Part shown: positions 34,529 to 46,489 of the stretch, piece after piece
Position numbering within the stretch: the first letter of the stretch is position 1
Layout of the letters: every line of letters starts with the position of its first letter
Source: Adiantum capillus-veneris
Taxonomy: Eukaryota; Streptophyta; Polypodiopsida; Polypodiales; Pteridaceae
Direction of reading: 5' to 3'
Length of the DNA: 64,000 bases
NCBI GenBank assembly: GCA_014529385.2
Contig: CM043959.1
Coordinates: 63,811,753-63,875,752 of the forward strand
The notes under the pieces: model-generated
Databases searched by the model: none
Seen by the model: the letters and a program-made list of their open reading frames with translations, nothing else
What the model was told of the DNA's origin: nothing
Program-made: the position numbers and the translations under genes

Positions 34529-37461
34529 CTAAGAGTGAGACCCTGCGTTCACGTGTAGTGACTCGCACAGTATCCACTTTGATCCTTGTCGCACTCTGCA
34601 GCGCCGCCATGCTGCATGCTTGGCGGGACCTTGCGACATTTGCCACTTGTTACTATGCTCTTGACGACTCCATTTCCGCACTTCAATAGCAATCTTGGAT
34701 TGTCGCGCACGCTCCGTTGTGAGCTTACGAGCAAATGTTGTGCGAAAAAACCAGTTGAACATCTCCTCCAAATAATTGGATTGCACCATTCACCACCATG
34801 TCGAGTATTTTTGAAGTACACGCCCCTTGCTCGATAATGGGACTTCTCCATGCCTTGAGTGCTAAAAATTTCAAGCGATCCATACTTGTGCATAAAAAAT
34901 GCACCATGCGCAAACAAGATATGTTGTTCACATGAGTAAACTATCCACATTATTTAATAAAAACAATCCCTTGTAATAAATACACCACGTAACATGGCTT
35001 ACCATGTAATGTGTGATATTATTTTCACCCCAAGAAAGGGTGAAGACCTTGGTAAAATCTGTCAAGGCTTCTTGAAATGATTGGCATTGTTCTTCTGTTG
35101 TGCTGTTAAGGCCCATACGCTTGACCATTTTATCAAAATGTGCCCAGACTTGCTTGCGCTTGTTTACAAGCTCGCCTTTTGAATCATTCTCAGTAGTAGC
35201 TTTTCATAACTCCTTCCAAAGCTCCCAAAGGTTACCTGCCTACTAGTTGGAGCTGTTTTGAGCATCATATCGACTTAGCTTTCCTTGGGAAACTTTCTTC
35301 AAAAAGTGTCTAGTTTTTTATCCACTCATTGACACTTGTTGAGCAATTTCATGGGCCTCACCTGTGTTCTTTGCAGCAACGATAGACACATTTCCACCGT
35401 GACAGCCAATGGAATTCAAGAGTACCTCCACTCTTTCGATCGCTTCCTGGGACTTTTCCAATGGTTTCATTGTGAAAGCATAGTCAATATGGAGCTTCAA
35501 TAGCCTATCAAAAATGTGCATGAATGCGTGTAATGTACAAAAATGTACATTCGATAGAGGAAATGGAAAGATTGGATTCCAAGTGTGGTCCTTTTGATCA
35601 CGATCTGGGGCATTGAGCATGGGACATCTCAGAATAGACGCTTCCCATTCTCTACCTTCATCTCCGACATCACGACAATCTAACCCTTGTTCTCCATGCC
35701 CTTGCCATGGAAGCATGGAACCAACCTTTGCAGTGCTCTTATGTCCATTAGGTTTGTACCCTCGAGTGAAAAATGGACAAGGCATGAGAGAAGAAGCCCC
35801 TTGTTTGCAGCCAAGCAAACACTTTATGGTCTTCAAATCCCCACCTAAGTGCCACTCCACATCATAACTACCAAAACCCTCAATCTCCAACTTTTGACCT
35901 GCAATTTGGGAGTGTATTACTTCTGTGATCCATGGAATTCTCTCAAAAGTCCATGAAAGTACTCCATTGGTCTCTTTGGGCACCTCAATAGCACCCAACC
36001 ATCAAATTTCTTTCTCTGATTGCACGCTAAAAGATGGGGTGGGAGATGGCTTGACTGAATTCCTTCGCTTGGTTTGCAGAAGGGCCTCGTTCATTAGAGT
36101 GACACTTAGCCTCTCTAACCTTCGGTCTTTCACTATTTGACACTCATCGAGTTTCAGCACAAAAGTGACCTTTGTGCCAAGCACTACAAAATAAATAGTG
36201 CCAAGACCTTAAACTTCAGAGTCTATGATAAGAACAATACCAAAGAAAAAAGTAAAGTGTGTCACCTTCTTCAGGTAACTCGTAAAATCTAAGCATGGCT
36301 TGTTAAAGCCTTGTAAGATCCACAAAAATATTGTTCCACATTGTGTAAGAAAAGCCCTTCTCCGAAGGTCTTATGGATTGTTTCTTACCTTTTCCCCTTG
36401 TCTTTGTTGCGCAGGAAGCATAAAGGGAAGTTGGCATTGTGTCCTCAATGTGTAGGTATGTCCCAATGTGGGAGAACACATCTTTGTTTGTGGCCTTCTT
36501 TGCGAGGTTGACCTTGTGAGGAACGGGAAATAGGTTTTCCACAATGCCATGCTCTTTGAGGGCATCCTTTAGGTGTTGGAAAATAGCCTGATAGGTTTTG
36601 GTGCTGATTCCAGCCTCATCACAAGCTTGTTGCATGTCATCATCACTAACCACATTTCTCAATTTACGCATAAGGTCCTTGGTGACTGCATCCTTAATGT
36701 GCTTACCTCCAGGTGATTGTAAGATAGAAATCACATCCTGGGTATTGAGACAAGTTGACTCGATCATCTTGGCTTGTTCCACCGCATGCCTCCTGGATGA
36801 AGTTTCTAGCAACAAATAAAAATAAATGTTAGAAAATAGTGTGAAGTAAGAATGCATCATGCAAGTAAAGACCAAATCACCTCGTGGCTATAACTCGTCG
36901 TTTGCGTGCTCCTCCCGAATGTGCAAGAGTTTCAATGGATGAATACGTGCGTTTGTGCTCCCTTGCACCAAGGGGTGTTTCTTTCAAGTATGTGATGGTG
37001 TTCGCAAGCTTCTGGATGTGGGACTCCTTTTCTTGCATTTGTTGTTCAAGAGTTTTAACCACCCTCTCCGAATAGGCAACACTCTCTTGTAATGCCGTCG
37101 TCTTGAGGTGAAGAGCTTGATATTCGTGCATCCACATATGCAAAGAAGCACCTGCACCCATACACAACCGCTTGCAATAGCCTAACAAGCCTGCTTCTCC
37201 CCTCCCAAGAAATTGAAGAAATGTCGAAAGGCTATTAAACAATGGATGGAAGCGGCTTATAGGATCGTAAGGGTACAAATGGTCATCCACCCAAATGTCA
37301 ATGTTGGTCTTACAAGGAGTGCGACGTTCCTGTGATGACCTTTGATCACCCTCACTAGCGGTCTTAGGTGCAAACGCCGTGGGTAAGCGAATATGTATGC
37401 TTTTGGTGTGCAGAGTACGTGGTAGTGGAAGCAAACCATTTGTGATGTCTGTGAGCACCAT
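34529..37461 (-). pseudogene. Transposase-like multi-exon gene, decayed
   Basis: Inferred exons on the minus strand: 37461-36881, 36792-36266, 36183-35003 and about 34945-34529. The first three junctions have GT-AG signals and keep phase. Exon 1 has a coiled coil (VVKTLEQQMQEKE). Exon 3 has GGDLKTIKCLLGCKQGASS followed by PCPF, and NVHFCTLHAFMHIFDRLLK. An invariant Asp, then a Gly-rich and Cys-containing stretch, then a His-Cys-His helix, resembles RNase H-fold DDE transposases of poorly classified eukaryotic DNA transposons. Exon 4 has GMEKSHYRARGVYFKN. Stops interrupt it at 36303, 36002, 35318 and at three sites near 35190-35235, with a frameshift near 34790. The superfamily is not identified. 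Confidence 0.55.
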
Positions 37462-37499
37462 GGAAGCTGTTGCGTGAGGAAGCAAATGATGAAAAGATA

Positions 37500-37665
37500 G
37501 AGGGGGAGGGGTAGGGAGGTTGAGGAAGATGGGAGGAGAGAAGGAGGGAGGGGGAGGAGGAAGAGATTGGGGAGGGAGGGGGAGGAGGGAGAGATTGGGG
37601 AGGAGGAGGAAGGTAGGGGCAGGGAGGGAGAGGAGAGGGAGAGAGGAGGGAAGAGAGAACAAAGT
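37500..37665. repeat. Purine-rich GGGAGGA tract
   Basis: About 150 bp of almost pure purine on + (GGGAGGGGGAGGAGGAAGAG type), directly upstream of the start of the transposase-like gene. It could form G-quadruplex or triplex DNA. Confidence 0.88.
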
Positions 37666-38654
37666 GTTTTTTACTTTTTGGGGGAAAAGATTTTTGAAAA
37701 AATGGACTTTCTAAGCTTGTGGGTTAAAAAATGGGTCAAAAAATGATTTTTGGATATGTATATATGTTGGGAGGGAGTTTTAAGTAAAAAATAAGTAAAA
37801 ATGATTTATTTTTTTTAAGTCAAATTTTGACTCTTAGTGACCCACGTTTTTGTTGATGTGATCACACCCCTATGCTTCCTTCACTGTTAAAAAAGCTAGA
37901 GAGAGAAAGTAACCCCTTAGGTCCACATCCTACATCTGTCTTGAAAAAAAGGGTAGAAAAGCCTACTCAAAACTACCTTCTTCAATGCCCTTGACCCCTT
38001 AACCCCACACAACATTAGCCTTAATCTCTGAAAATTAGGATTCCTTACAAGGCCCATGTAAGGTTCATATTTCTCCTAATGTGGGAGCAAGTGATGGACT
38101 GATTACAAATTAGGGGGAGGGCTTGGGGAGAAACAAGTTAATGAGGAGGGTGCAGGAGGGTAATCTTAGGGGAGGTTCAGGATGGGTATCCTCCCGAGGC
38201 ATTCCCTAAGAAATATGTAAGATAGCACGTGCAAAAAAAAAGGGATTTATAATTAAGTACATTAACAAAAAATGTACTTATATAAAGGGTTTTTAAATTG
38301 AAAAAGGGAGAATTTTCATACATAAGGGCTAGTTTTTTTACAAAAATGCATACATAAGGGGTACATATAATACTTAAAAATATACAAGTAAGGGATTATT
38401 TAAATACCTCTTGTTCGCACATGCAAATTTCACATGGTGGACTCCCCGAGGGTATCCTCATCCTCATCATCACCATCATCATCATTGCCATCGCTAGCAG
38501 TAGAAACAGTGCATCCTTTTGCGTGGAAGATGGGAGTTGCCTTGCAAGTAGAGCTCCAACAAAAGGGGACCCAATACTTGGACAAAGAATAGTCAATTGT
38601 GGATAGGAGTGAATAGAGACAGGGCCAATAGTAGACATGGTCCACTATAAGAGG
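37666..38654. other. Stretch without a supported gene
   Basis: AT-rich. Two overlapping minus-strand ORFs at 38396-38666 contain a run of Asp/Glu codons from a CATCATC repeat, but no domain. An exon here is possible but unsupported. Confidence 0.45.
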
Positions 38655-38845
38655 AGCATTCCACAATTGCTAGCATTACCGCAGAAAAGCAAAGGAAAAT
38701 AGAAAGAGAAAATATTGTGTATGCGGCAATACCAGCGGCAAAAAATGCGGTAGTGGTTTATAAGCAATATACGCGGTAATAGTAACGGGGATATACCCGC
38801 GACAATTACCGCGAGACTTGCTGCTACGATTATCGCTAAACGCTT
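38655..38845. repeat. Cluster of GCGGTAAT-like motifs in both orientations
   Basis: ATTACCGC, GCGGCAAT, GCGGTAGT, GCGGTAAT, ACCCGCGAC, ATTACCGCG and ATTATCGC occur within 190 bp. Short motifs in both orientations like this are typical of subterminal transposase-binding regions of plant DNA transposons. Confidence 0.6.
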
Positions 38846-39021
38846 ATTCAAAAATAAAGGTGCTCATTTGGGCCACACAATATTGGAAGAGTATACAAAA
38901 AACCAAAAACATAAAATTGAATTTACTTTGCCTTGACAATTTAATGTGTAGAAGATCAACTATTTAAAAAAGTTACAAATAAAATGAAAATAGTTGTATA
39001 TACATTGTGTCACATTGGGAC

Positions 39022-39555
39022 TTTATGAAAGGTTGGATAAATATTTCTCCATCGAATCCTCCTCCTCGTCCAAACAGGCACGTATATGTGATCACCTTGA
39101 CTCTACATAAACCCAAACCAAATTAAACAAATATCAAACAACTCAAAACAATTAATACAAAATTATTTGTTTAAACTTACCACTTGTAGTGATCCAACCG
39201 CTGCATTGAATTGCTCGCGAGAGATGTGGTTGTTCTCGAACAACCATTGCCAATTTTCAAATTCTGTATGCCGCTCCCAAAACTTGACCATCTCTCTGAT
39301 TGGTCGACTAAGAGCAATATTTTCCTAAGTTAGCAATAACAATAGCAAATTATCAGCTATAATCTTTATAATCACCGATTTAGGTTATAATTTAATTAAT
39401 CTTACATGTTTGTCCTTCCATGCTGCTTTGCCTCCCGAGCCATAGTGCGTGGGAGTTTGTCTAGCTCGAGCTTCACGTTGTTGTATGTAGGATGAGCCCG
39501 TTGCAGCCTGATCCCTCTTTTCTCGCATTTTCCACTCCCACTCCACATCAGCCAT
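39022..39555 (-). CDS. Small unrecognised protein, two or three exons
   Basis: Minus-strand exon 1 is 39555-39406 (MADVEWEWKMREKRDQ to KAAWKDKH, donor CAT/GTAAGA). Exon 2 is 39324-39181 (acceptor CTTAG; ENIALSRPIREMVKFWERH to AAVGSLQV, donor GTG/GTAAGT). Both junctions are phase 0. A likely exon 3 after TATGTAG near 39104 starts SQGDHI and, after a one-base shift, continues ACLDEEEDSMEKYLSNLS to a stop near 39022. The total would be about 120 residues: basic then acidic, with no known domain. It may belong with the transposon-like cluster downstream on the same strand. Confidence 0.5.
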
Positions 39556-39803
39556 GTTTCCACCAATGTCGTAACGCCCCGCGTTTATTGAGAGAAAAAT
39601 ACACAAAAAATAAGGTTTTCAAGGTTTTCTTACAAAAGAGCTGTCACTTTTTGCAGTATCGGTGATTGCAGATAAATAATGCTTGGGGACTCTTTGAGTC
39701 CTATTTTGAGATAGCTATGCTAAAGCCCCAAATTGTACTTATCATACTCTACTTTCAATAAATTGGAGCTATTTGTGTAATTGTGTACTCTCTCAGTTAC
39801 ATT

Positions 39804-40620
39804 ATGGCCTTCCCTAATTTTTATGGTAAGACTGGGGAGGTTGCTTCAGACTTTTTGGATAATTTGAAAATGGTATTTTTAGTGTCAGGAAGGGATGATG
39901 AGGCCACAAAGCTATGGGGCTTTCCACATGGTATCAAACTTTGGCACCCGAAGAAAGAAGAGACTGGGAAGCCTTAAAAACGGCCTTCATTGAAGAATTT
40001 CGCCATCATGAGCCTCCAGAGGAGATATGGAGACAACTCTTAGAGCTACGCCAAACATCACCCAATGACTATATAAGCTATGAAGGGAAGTTTTTCAACA
40101 TGTGGGAGAAGTGGTGTGTATCACTAGGCAAAGGGGAAAGGGCGCCAGAGTGCCTAAAGAAGGACTGTTTCCTAGCAGGGCTTTACCCCATCCTTCGAGA
40201 AAAGGTTAAAGGTAAATTCCCAGACACCTTTGAGAAAGCTATGAATTATGCAAGGGAGAAGGACATGAAAAAAAGTTCCAAGCTCAGATACAAGGAGGAA
40301 TGGAGCCTCCACCGCTAGCTCAACCTACGGCAAGGGTAGTAGCAAGGACAGGAGCAACAGACCAAGAGTTCTCTCAACAAGAGCTGCTTCAACAAATCAC
40401 CAATCAGCTAGAGAGCCTGTCCATCAATTTGGTTCAAGGTGTAAGGGCTCCCCAGCCAGGAAATGAACAAAATAGACAAGAAGGACAAAGGAAAACCCGT
40501 GAGTACATTTGCTACAATTGTGGAGAGGTAGGTCACGGCATGTATTATTGCCCTCACCCACAATGCTATCAAGGAAATGGTAATCAAAGACGACCTCGTT
40601 TTCTTGGAGCTAGTCTCCCC
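39804..40620 (+). pseudogene. Gag fragment of a Ty3/Gypsy element
   Basis: MAFPNFYGKTGEVASDFLDN starts at 39804 and resembles the gag start of the intact element at 14,211. One-base shifts occur near 39915 and 40300. The central part has APEERRDWEALKTAF and FNMWEKWC, as in retrotransposon gag. A CCHC knuckle CYNCGEVGHGMYYC lies at about 40510-40551. Similarity stops near 40620, where an LTR-like repeat begins, so protease, RT and integrase are missing. Confidence 0.8.
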
Positions 40621-40969
40621 TCCGAAAAGTCTTGTAATACAATCCGCTCAAAAGAGAGCTTTGTTACAATACATGTTTGTGCTCTTGCAAAGCCTTTCTT
40701 GAATCAATAAGATGGTGTTGTTCAAGATTCCATGGTATAACCCTGCTTCCTAAACCCTAAACATACCAGTGGGAAGAAAGGAACTACGAGGAAAGAGAAA
40801 GATGAGGGTGAAAACAAGATGTCTTCAAGCAAGAGAATGGAATCTTTGTATACGCTTACTCATGGTCAAGATTTTGGTATAGCATAGTAGAGATGGATAA
40901 GAAGAACCTTTCATTGGCTTGGAATCCATAGCCAAGAGCTTGAGCATAGAGTTTGTCTCTAGAGCTCCC

Positions 40970-40973
<4 letters not shown>

Positions 40974-41002
<29 letters not shown>
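40974..41002. repeat. (AG)n microsatellite in LTR-like copy 1
   Basis: About 29 bp of GA; the equivalent tract at 43826-43843 in copy 2 is shorter. Confidence 0.93.
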
Positions 41003-41007
<5 letters not shown>

Positions 41008-41208
41008 GCTTTGCAAACTTGGGTACTTGAGAGAGTGTTTGAGAGGAGCAAGAGTTCTCAACCCACGGAGCCCTCTCTTATATAGCTATGCCAGTGTGAA
41101 ACTAGTCTTGAGTTAGAATGATTTACACTTCACCAATGAGGTGGGAATACCTCCTAATGCAACTCAAGCATGCCCAACAACACTTTCCAGTCTTTCCTTG
41201 CATGCTAG

Positions 41209-41232
41209 ACCACCCCCCCCCCCCCCCCCCCC
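41209..41232. repeat. Poly(C) tract
   Basis: More than 20 consecutive C residues; copy 2 has the matching interrupted tract at 44054-44080. Confidence 0.95.
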
Positions 41233-41300
41233 TTCTTGGAACTCATCTTGGTAAGTGGAAACACCACACACACTTGCTTTAAAGCACAACTGAGCAAGGT

Positions 41301-41487
41301 AATTTGGATCCTCTACATTGTTCTTCAACTTCCAAGCTTTAAAATTCATATGTCTTGATGACAACACGTTTCAACATCAAATGAAGACACACAATGTGGT
41401 TTCCACTAGTATTAAACTCCTCACCAGGCTCCAAGCATTTGGACACAAACGCAACCACTTCATCATCTTCTAAATTTTAGAGGGAGA

Positions 41488-41553
<66 letters not shown>

Positions 41554-43477
41554 GCCAAAAGACCACTATGTAACCATCACCATGGCTACAGCCTGTAAAA
41601 CATCGCCTGCATCAAAGGTTTATGCAACTAACTAATAGATATGTCTAGTCATGCTTGTCCTTCAATAAGGCTCACAAAACTTTTAGAAATAATCCCCTAG
41701 GATTTTTATCTTAGTCTAAGCTCTCCGAAGTATTTATAGTATGTAATTCTGGGGTCACACTTTATACATTACACCACCCATATTGCCCCCAACTACGAAA
41801 TGATGTTCTTTGTTAAAAGAGGAAACCGTACTCACCCCTTACATGCTTGACCCTATCTCCTTGTCAGCAATACACACTATCGCAGCCATTCGGACTAGCT
41901 CCCACTCCCTTTGGATTAGACATGGTGGGGGGGGGAGGGGGGGGAAGAAGAGACAAATTGAGTGTTCACATTATTCTTAGTGCAAGTTCAAGAGTCTAAG
42001 TACCACACACTACTAGAATGCTTAGATTTTGGTCACATTCAAACGTGCTTCCCTCACATTTTAAGCCATGACTTAGACCTACACACTTTCCTCTTTTAGC
42101 GACAATGTGGGATCTCCATTGCACACCATACCAAGGCCTCAGCATAAACTCCTCTATATCCGCAAGTCTCAATCGCAAGCTGGTGTGAGGATGTGAGCCA
42201 TTCTCAAGATTCACCATTCCGTGAGGGCTTTTCCTTTGGCATCACTTGGAAGGAATTGTTTTGTGATAGCAATCCTCAAAGATTTCCAAGTCTTTGGAGC
42301 TTCGCCTTGACTACATAGTCTTACCCACCATTCATGGGCTCATTGTTGGAAATGCATAGAACATCTTGAGTCTTAAAGGATTCCTAAAAATATTCACATC
42401 AAAAAGCCGCTCAAATTGTTGGATAAAGGCCAACACTTTATCAACTGCTCCAAAGGTTCCATCATAGGTAAGAAAGCTGGTATTTTTTCCTCCCTCTTTG
42501 AATTTTTTTCAACTTACATGACCTTTTCCATGCTGCATAAGTTCTTTGTTAATCCTTTATTTTCTCTATCTTGGATGGGAAGTCGTTATCGTCTGTGTTA
42601 GAAGATGGTGATGATGATGAAGAGGAAGCGGAGGAAGAAGGCAAAGATGGTGACCACTTTCTTTGCTTCTTCTTGCTTGGATTTATTTTCCTTTCTTTGA
42701 ATTAGTATGGGAGGGAGTTCTTAATGACTTCCTCTTCTTTTTGGGAAGAGTAGGTGACTGCCATGTCCGCCGTCTTCTTGAGATAACATCACAAATTAGA
42801 TGTAGGTGGACTGTCACTTTCAGACCTCTCCCTTCAAATTTCATTGCATACTTCTTCTTCTTCTTGAACAATTTTCCTAGGAGTTCCTTCCAATATCTCC
42901 TCTGCATTACCTAAAGAGATTCCTCTTTTGGAGATCTCACTAGGAGTCTCCGTAGGAATTCTCTCTTCTTGGGCACTTGGGGGAACTTGGGCTTGAAGAG
43001 CTTGAATTTGGCTTTTGACTTTTTCTTGCAAAATATGGTTTTCATTGCTTCTTGTAGCTTGTCAACAAGGTAGTTGACAATACTACAACCATCATCAGAT
43101 GTTATACCATGAGACAAATCTAAGTTGTCATATTAACTATATTCTCTAGATTATGTTGGGCCATGATTATATTTCCTTTTATGTGTATACTAACTCTTTC
43201 TTAGATTTCTCAAGGACCTCTCTTATTAGGCACAAAAAACGAGACCTTGACTCTGATATCAATGTCAAAGAATCTAATACTAACTTTTAGATTTAGTGGA
43301 ATTTAACTATAATAGAAGAGAGTCTTCCCTTGAGACAAAGATAGCAAGGAGACTATAGGCTATGCCGGGTTGATTTCTTTACACAAATAAACATTGATAT
43401 CACTATAACCATGCACATAATTCAAAGTGAATACTCAATTAAGGTTGACAACTGGATGAGGACCAGATTTTCTTGGA
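41301..43477 (-). mobile_element. Interior of a decayed minus-strand retroelement with gag remnants
   Basis: Between the two LTR-like copies, minus-strand remnants include a gag-like FIQQFERLFD near 42435 and a Lys/Glu-rich stretch at 42834-43117 (KVKSQIQALQAQVPP). A minus-strand TTGATATCAGAGTCAAGG at about 43245-43263 resembles a decayed initiator-Met primer site (TGGTATCAGAGC). Many stops and shifts are present and RT or integrase is not recognised, so this is a relic or a non-autonomous element. A G-rich tract lies at 41920-41946. Confidence 0.5.
41496..41550. repeat. (AG)n microsatellite
   Basis: GATA-rich start followed by about 50 bp of AG. Confidence 0.95.
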
Positions 43478-44149
43478 TGTATTATAATTCCTCTCAAAAG
43501 AGAGATTTGTTACAACACATGCTTGTGCTCTTGTAGATACTTTCTTGAATCAAGAAGATGGAGTTCCATGGTATAAACCTTCTTTTGAAACCCTAATTAC
43601 CGCAGTGGGGAGAAAGGAATTGATGAGAAAGACAAAGATGAGGGAAAAATTAGGTATTTTTCAAGCAAGAGAAGGGATTTTTCATATACACTTGATCATG
43701 GTTAAGGTTTTAGCATAGTATAGTATAATATAATAGTAGAGATGGAAAAGAACAAGCTTTCATTGTCTTTGATTGGCATCCATAGCCAAGAGCATGAGCA
43801 TAGAGTCAGTCTCTAGAGCTCCCATGAGAGAGAGAGAGAGAGCTTGCTTTTACAACTTGGACACTTGAGAGAGTGTGTGAGAGAAGAAAGATTTCTAAAT
43901 ATCCAGCTAGCTCTCTTATATAGCTATACAAGTGTGCAACTAGTCTTGAGTTAGAATGCTTTACACTTGACCAATGAGGTTGGAACACCTCATAATGCAG
44001 CTCAAGCATACCCAGTAACACTTGTCAACTCTTTCCTTGTATGCTATAACTACCCCCCCCCACCCCCCCCCCCCCCCCCACCTCTCTTGAGACTCATCTT
44101 GGCAAGTGAAAACACCACACACCCTCACACACACACACACTCACCTCAC

Positions 44150-44188
<39 letters not shown>

Positions 44189-44190
44189 TT
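43478..44190 (-). repeat. LTR-like repeat, copy 2 (minus orientation)
   Basis: Direct repeat of 40632-41300 with about 15-20% visible divergence. It contains poly(C) at 44054-44080 and AC microsatellites at 44128-44184. If the primer-like site near 43255 is real, the LTR may extend down to about 43266. Confidence 0.65.
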
Positions 44191-46489
44191 AAGTTCACTC
44201 AAAGAAAGCATAGGCTACTTTGGACATGTGGCTTAGTTAAGCTTAGTAAAAAAAGGCTGGATTCAACCTCCTAAATGAAGAAGGGTTGATCTAATTTTAG
44301 TCTTTAGCTTTTTCCTTTCATTTAGTAAAAACCATAAACTTACCCATTCATTAATTAGCTCGGGTGTAAGACATTTGTACATTACTTGGAGGCTTAGAAA
44401 GTAGCCTACCTGCTAAATTAGGATAGTCTTTGGTAAAGATAAAATTCACCCTTTGGCACAATGCTTTAGAGGTGCCACCAAGCTACTCCAAAACCTACTA
44501 AATTTAGACCTATTAAATTTAGGCCTACTAAATTTAGATAATTTGTGGCAAGTTAGAATTTCACCCTAAGGCTTCCTAGATTTCATACTTAAATTCTAAG
44601 GAGTTATTCTAATGACTCAAGCTTAGCACAATAGATTCCTATTGTTAGACTCCTATAATTTCTCTCTATCATCTCCTTTGTCTTGTACCTTTGATCAAGA
44701 TTGCTCGAGATACAATTATCCTTCCTTGACCTGTACTTATGACTGAGACAACTAATTAGCAACTAACCTTGCTCTTGGTTGAATGGTTAGTCCATTAGCA
44801 CTTAATCAATTTCACTTGTTCTCTTTTAATTTTCCTTGGACTTAAGTTGAAAAATACGTAGAAACTAATATTCATGAAAAAATTGGGGGCACATTGTCAA
44901 AAAGTGTGTGGTATAGCTAGGAAGATGCAGAACCTTTGGCTATGAGAGTTTGTGATGAGAATCACAAACACTTTGTGAAAAAGTGTTTATGGAGAATCAC
45001 CAACCCTCTTCCTAAAGATAGTTTAAAGTTTAAGAGCATTCATGATAGAAAAGTCACAAACCATCTTTCCTATTGTGCCATGGAATCTAATTGTTTTTTT
45101 AATCAAGTTTGTGATCAAGGATTTCATTAATGTGATTACAAACATGCAAACATGTTAATAAAGTTGAGTGATCTCCTTTTAAAATAGGTGATCTTGTTAA
45201 ATGTTCATGTGACTTTCCTATTAACCTACAAAAACCACCCAAAACCGACAATCCCATTTGGCTTTTCCATATCCTAGTGGGCCTTTGCTGGTGGATTTTT
45301 TCCATAGCCAAGTAGGCCCGCCACAAAAATTTTGGTGGGTTATCAGATTACCATTCATTGGCTTAAATGTGATAACATAATCTGTAGTTATATGAATATG
45401 ATAATAACACCACACATGATTATTAAATCTCTGCTTTTGTGATGAAAGGATCAACAATTCACATCCAATTCCTCTTAGAAAGAAAAATTAAATACATTAA
45501 ACTTTCATCCATAAAACCTCAACTCTCATACAAGCACAAATCCCATTCAAAATCCAAACCTCTTTCGTGGAATCATGTAGCCTGGCCCCCAATTACATAG
45601 TCATAACTTCACATAGTTGAAAGGAGTGCACGACCTTTCACCTTCACGAAAACCATTTTTTGTTTTTTTAGAGATTTAAGAGATTCCATCTTTAAGCCCA
45701 CACACCATTTTGATGAACAAAAACCCTAATTCACTCCCTCACAAACTCAAATACAAGATTGCGAAGAGGAAGGACTGCCTTACAGCACATAGATTGAACA
45801 ACCATGAAGGGAATTGAACAAAAGGAAAAAATTGTAGGTTTTTCACTCAAAAGAATTCTCTCTCTCTTCCCCACGGCAATATGAGCTCATGTGTCAATAT
45901 TTGGGCCATTTTGCCACTTTGGACCAAAACTAGGTCATTTTTAGCTCATTTTTAACCCAAAAAGACCATTTTTATGTTAAAAGTCCTAAATGGAGTCAAA
46001 AAATTTCCTAAAATTATGGGATCACTTACAGAAGTATAAAAAGATTATATGTGCATCATTTTTCATCAATATTCCATTTTGGGTCACTTTCCATACAATT
46101 TTGCGATAATACCTGCTAGCTGCTATTTTCGTAGTTTTGGCCCACATCAATCTTTATAGGTGAGATGAGTGTGCCACCATGAACCGCTTGGAATATGTAC
46201 ATCACAAAACCAGATTAGAAATATTATCAAGTAGAGAAACATTCAATGATGCCACATCCAAGGTTAGGACTTCCCAATATGTATGTAGATGATAGCGACT
46301 ATAGGAGCCGGTGGCCGCTTCATCATATATCACAATATGTACATGATTGCTTTTATTTCCATATTTCCATGCATAAAAAGGTGTCAAAAATGAGGTGAAT
46401 GTTTAATTTCACATTATGCACATGCCACAACATGACATCCACCCCATCTAAACCTACACATCCTTCAACATGTGCCACAATAGTATTTG
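44191..46489. other. Non-coding stretch
   Basis: No gene is supported. Three tandem copies of a CCTACTAAATTTAGA-like unit occur at about 44496-44545. Short ORFs have no recognisable content. Confidence 0.5.

Larger units (their letters stand above)
40632..41300 (-). repeat. LTR-like repeat, copy 1 (minus orientation)
   Basis: Matches 43478-44190 as a direct repeat: CTCAAAAGAGAG near the start, then AGTGGGAAGAAAGGAA, ATAGCCAAGAGC, CTAGAGCTCCCATGAGAGAG, CTCTTATATAGCTAT, AGTCTTGAGTTAGAATG, and then a long poly(C) tract. Read on the minus strand, a TATA box (CTATATAAGAGAG) is correctly placed for LTR transcription. Confidence 0.7.

Noticed and set aside
38396-38666. Two overlapping 78-80-codon minus-strand ORFs
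   Set aside because: They read the same bases in different frames; the acidic or Met run comes from a CATCATC repeat and no splice context supports either.
44191-46489. Search for a host gene between retroelement relics
   Set aside because: No motif, splice-consistent exon chain or long ORF was found.
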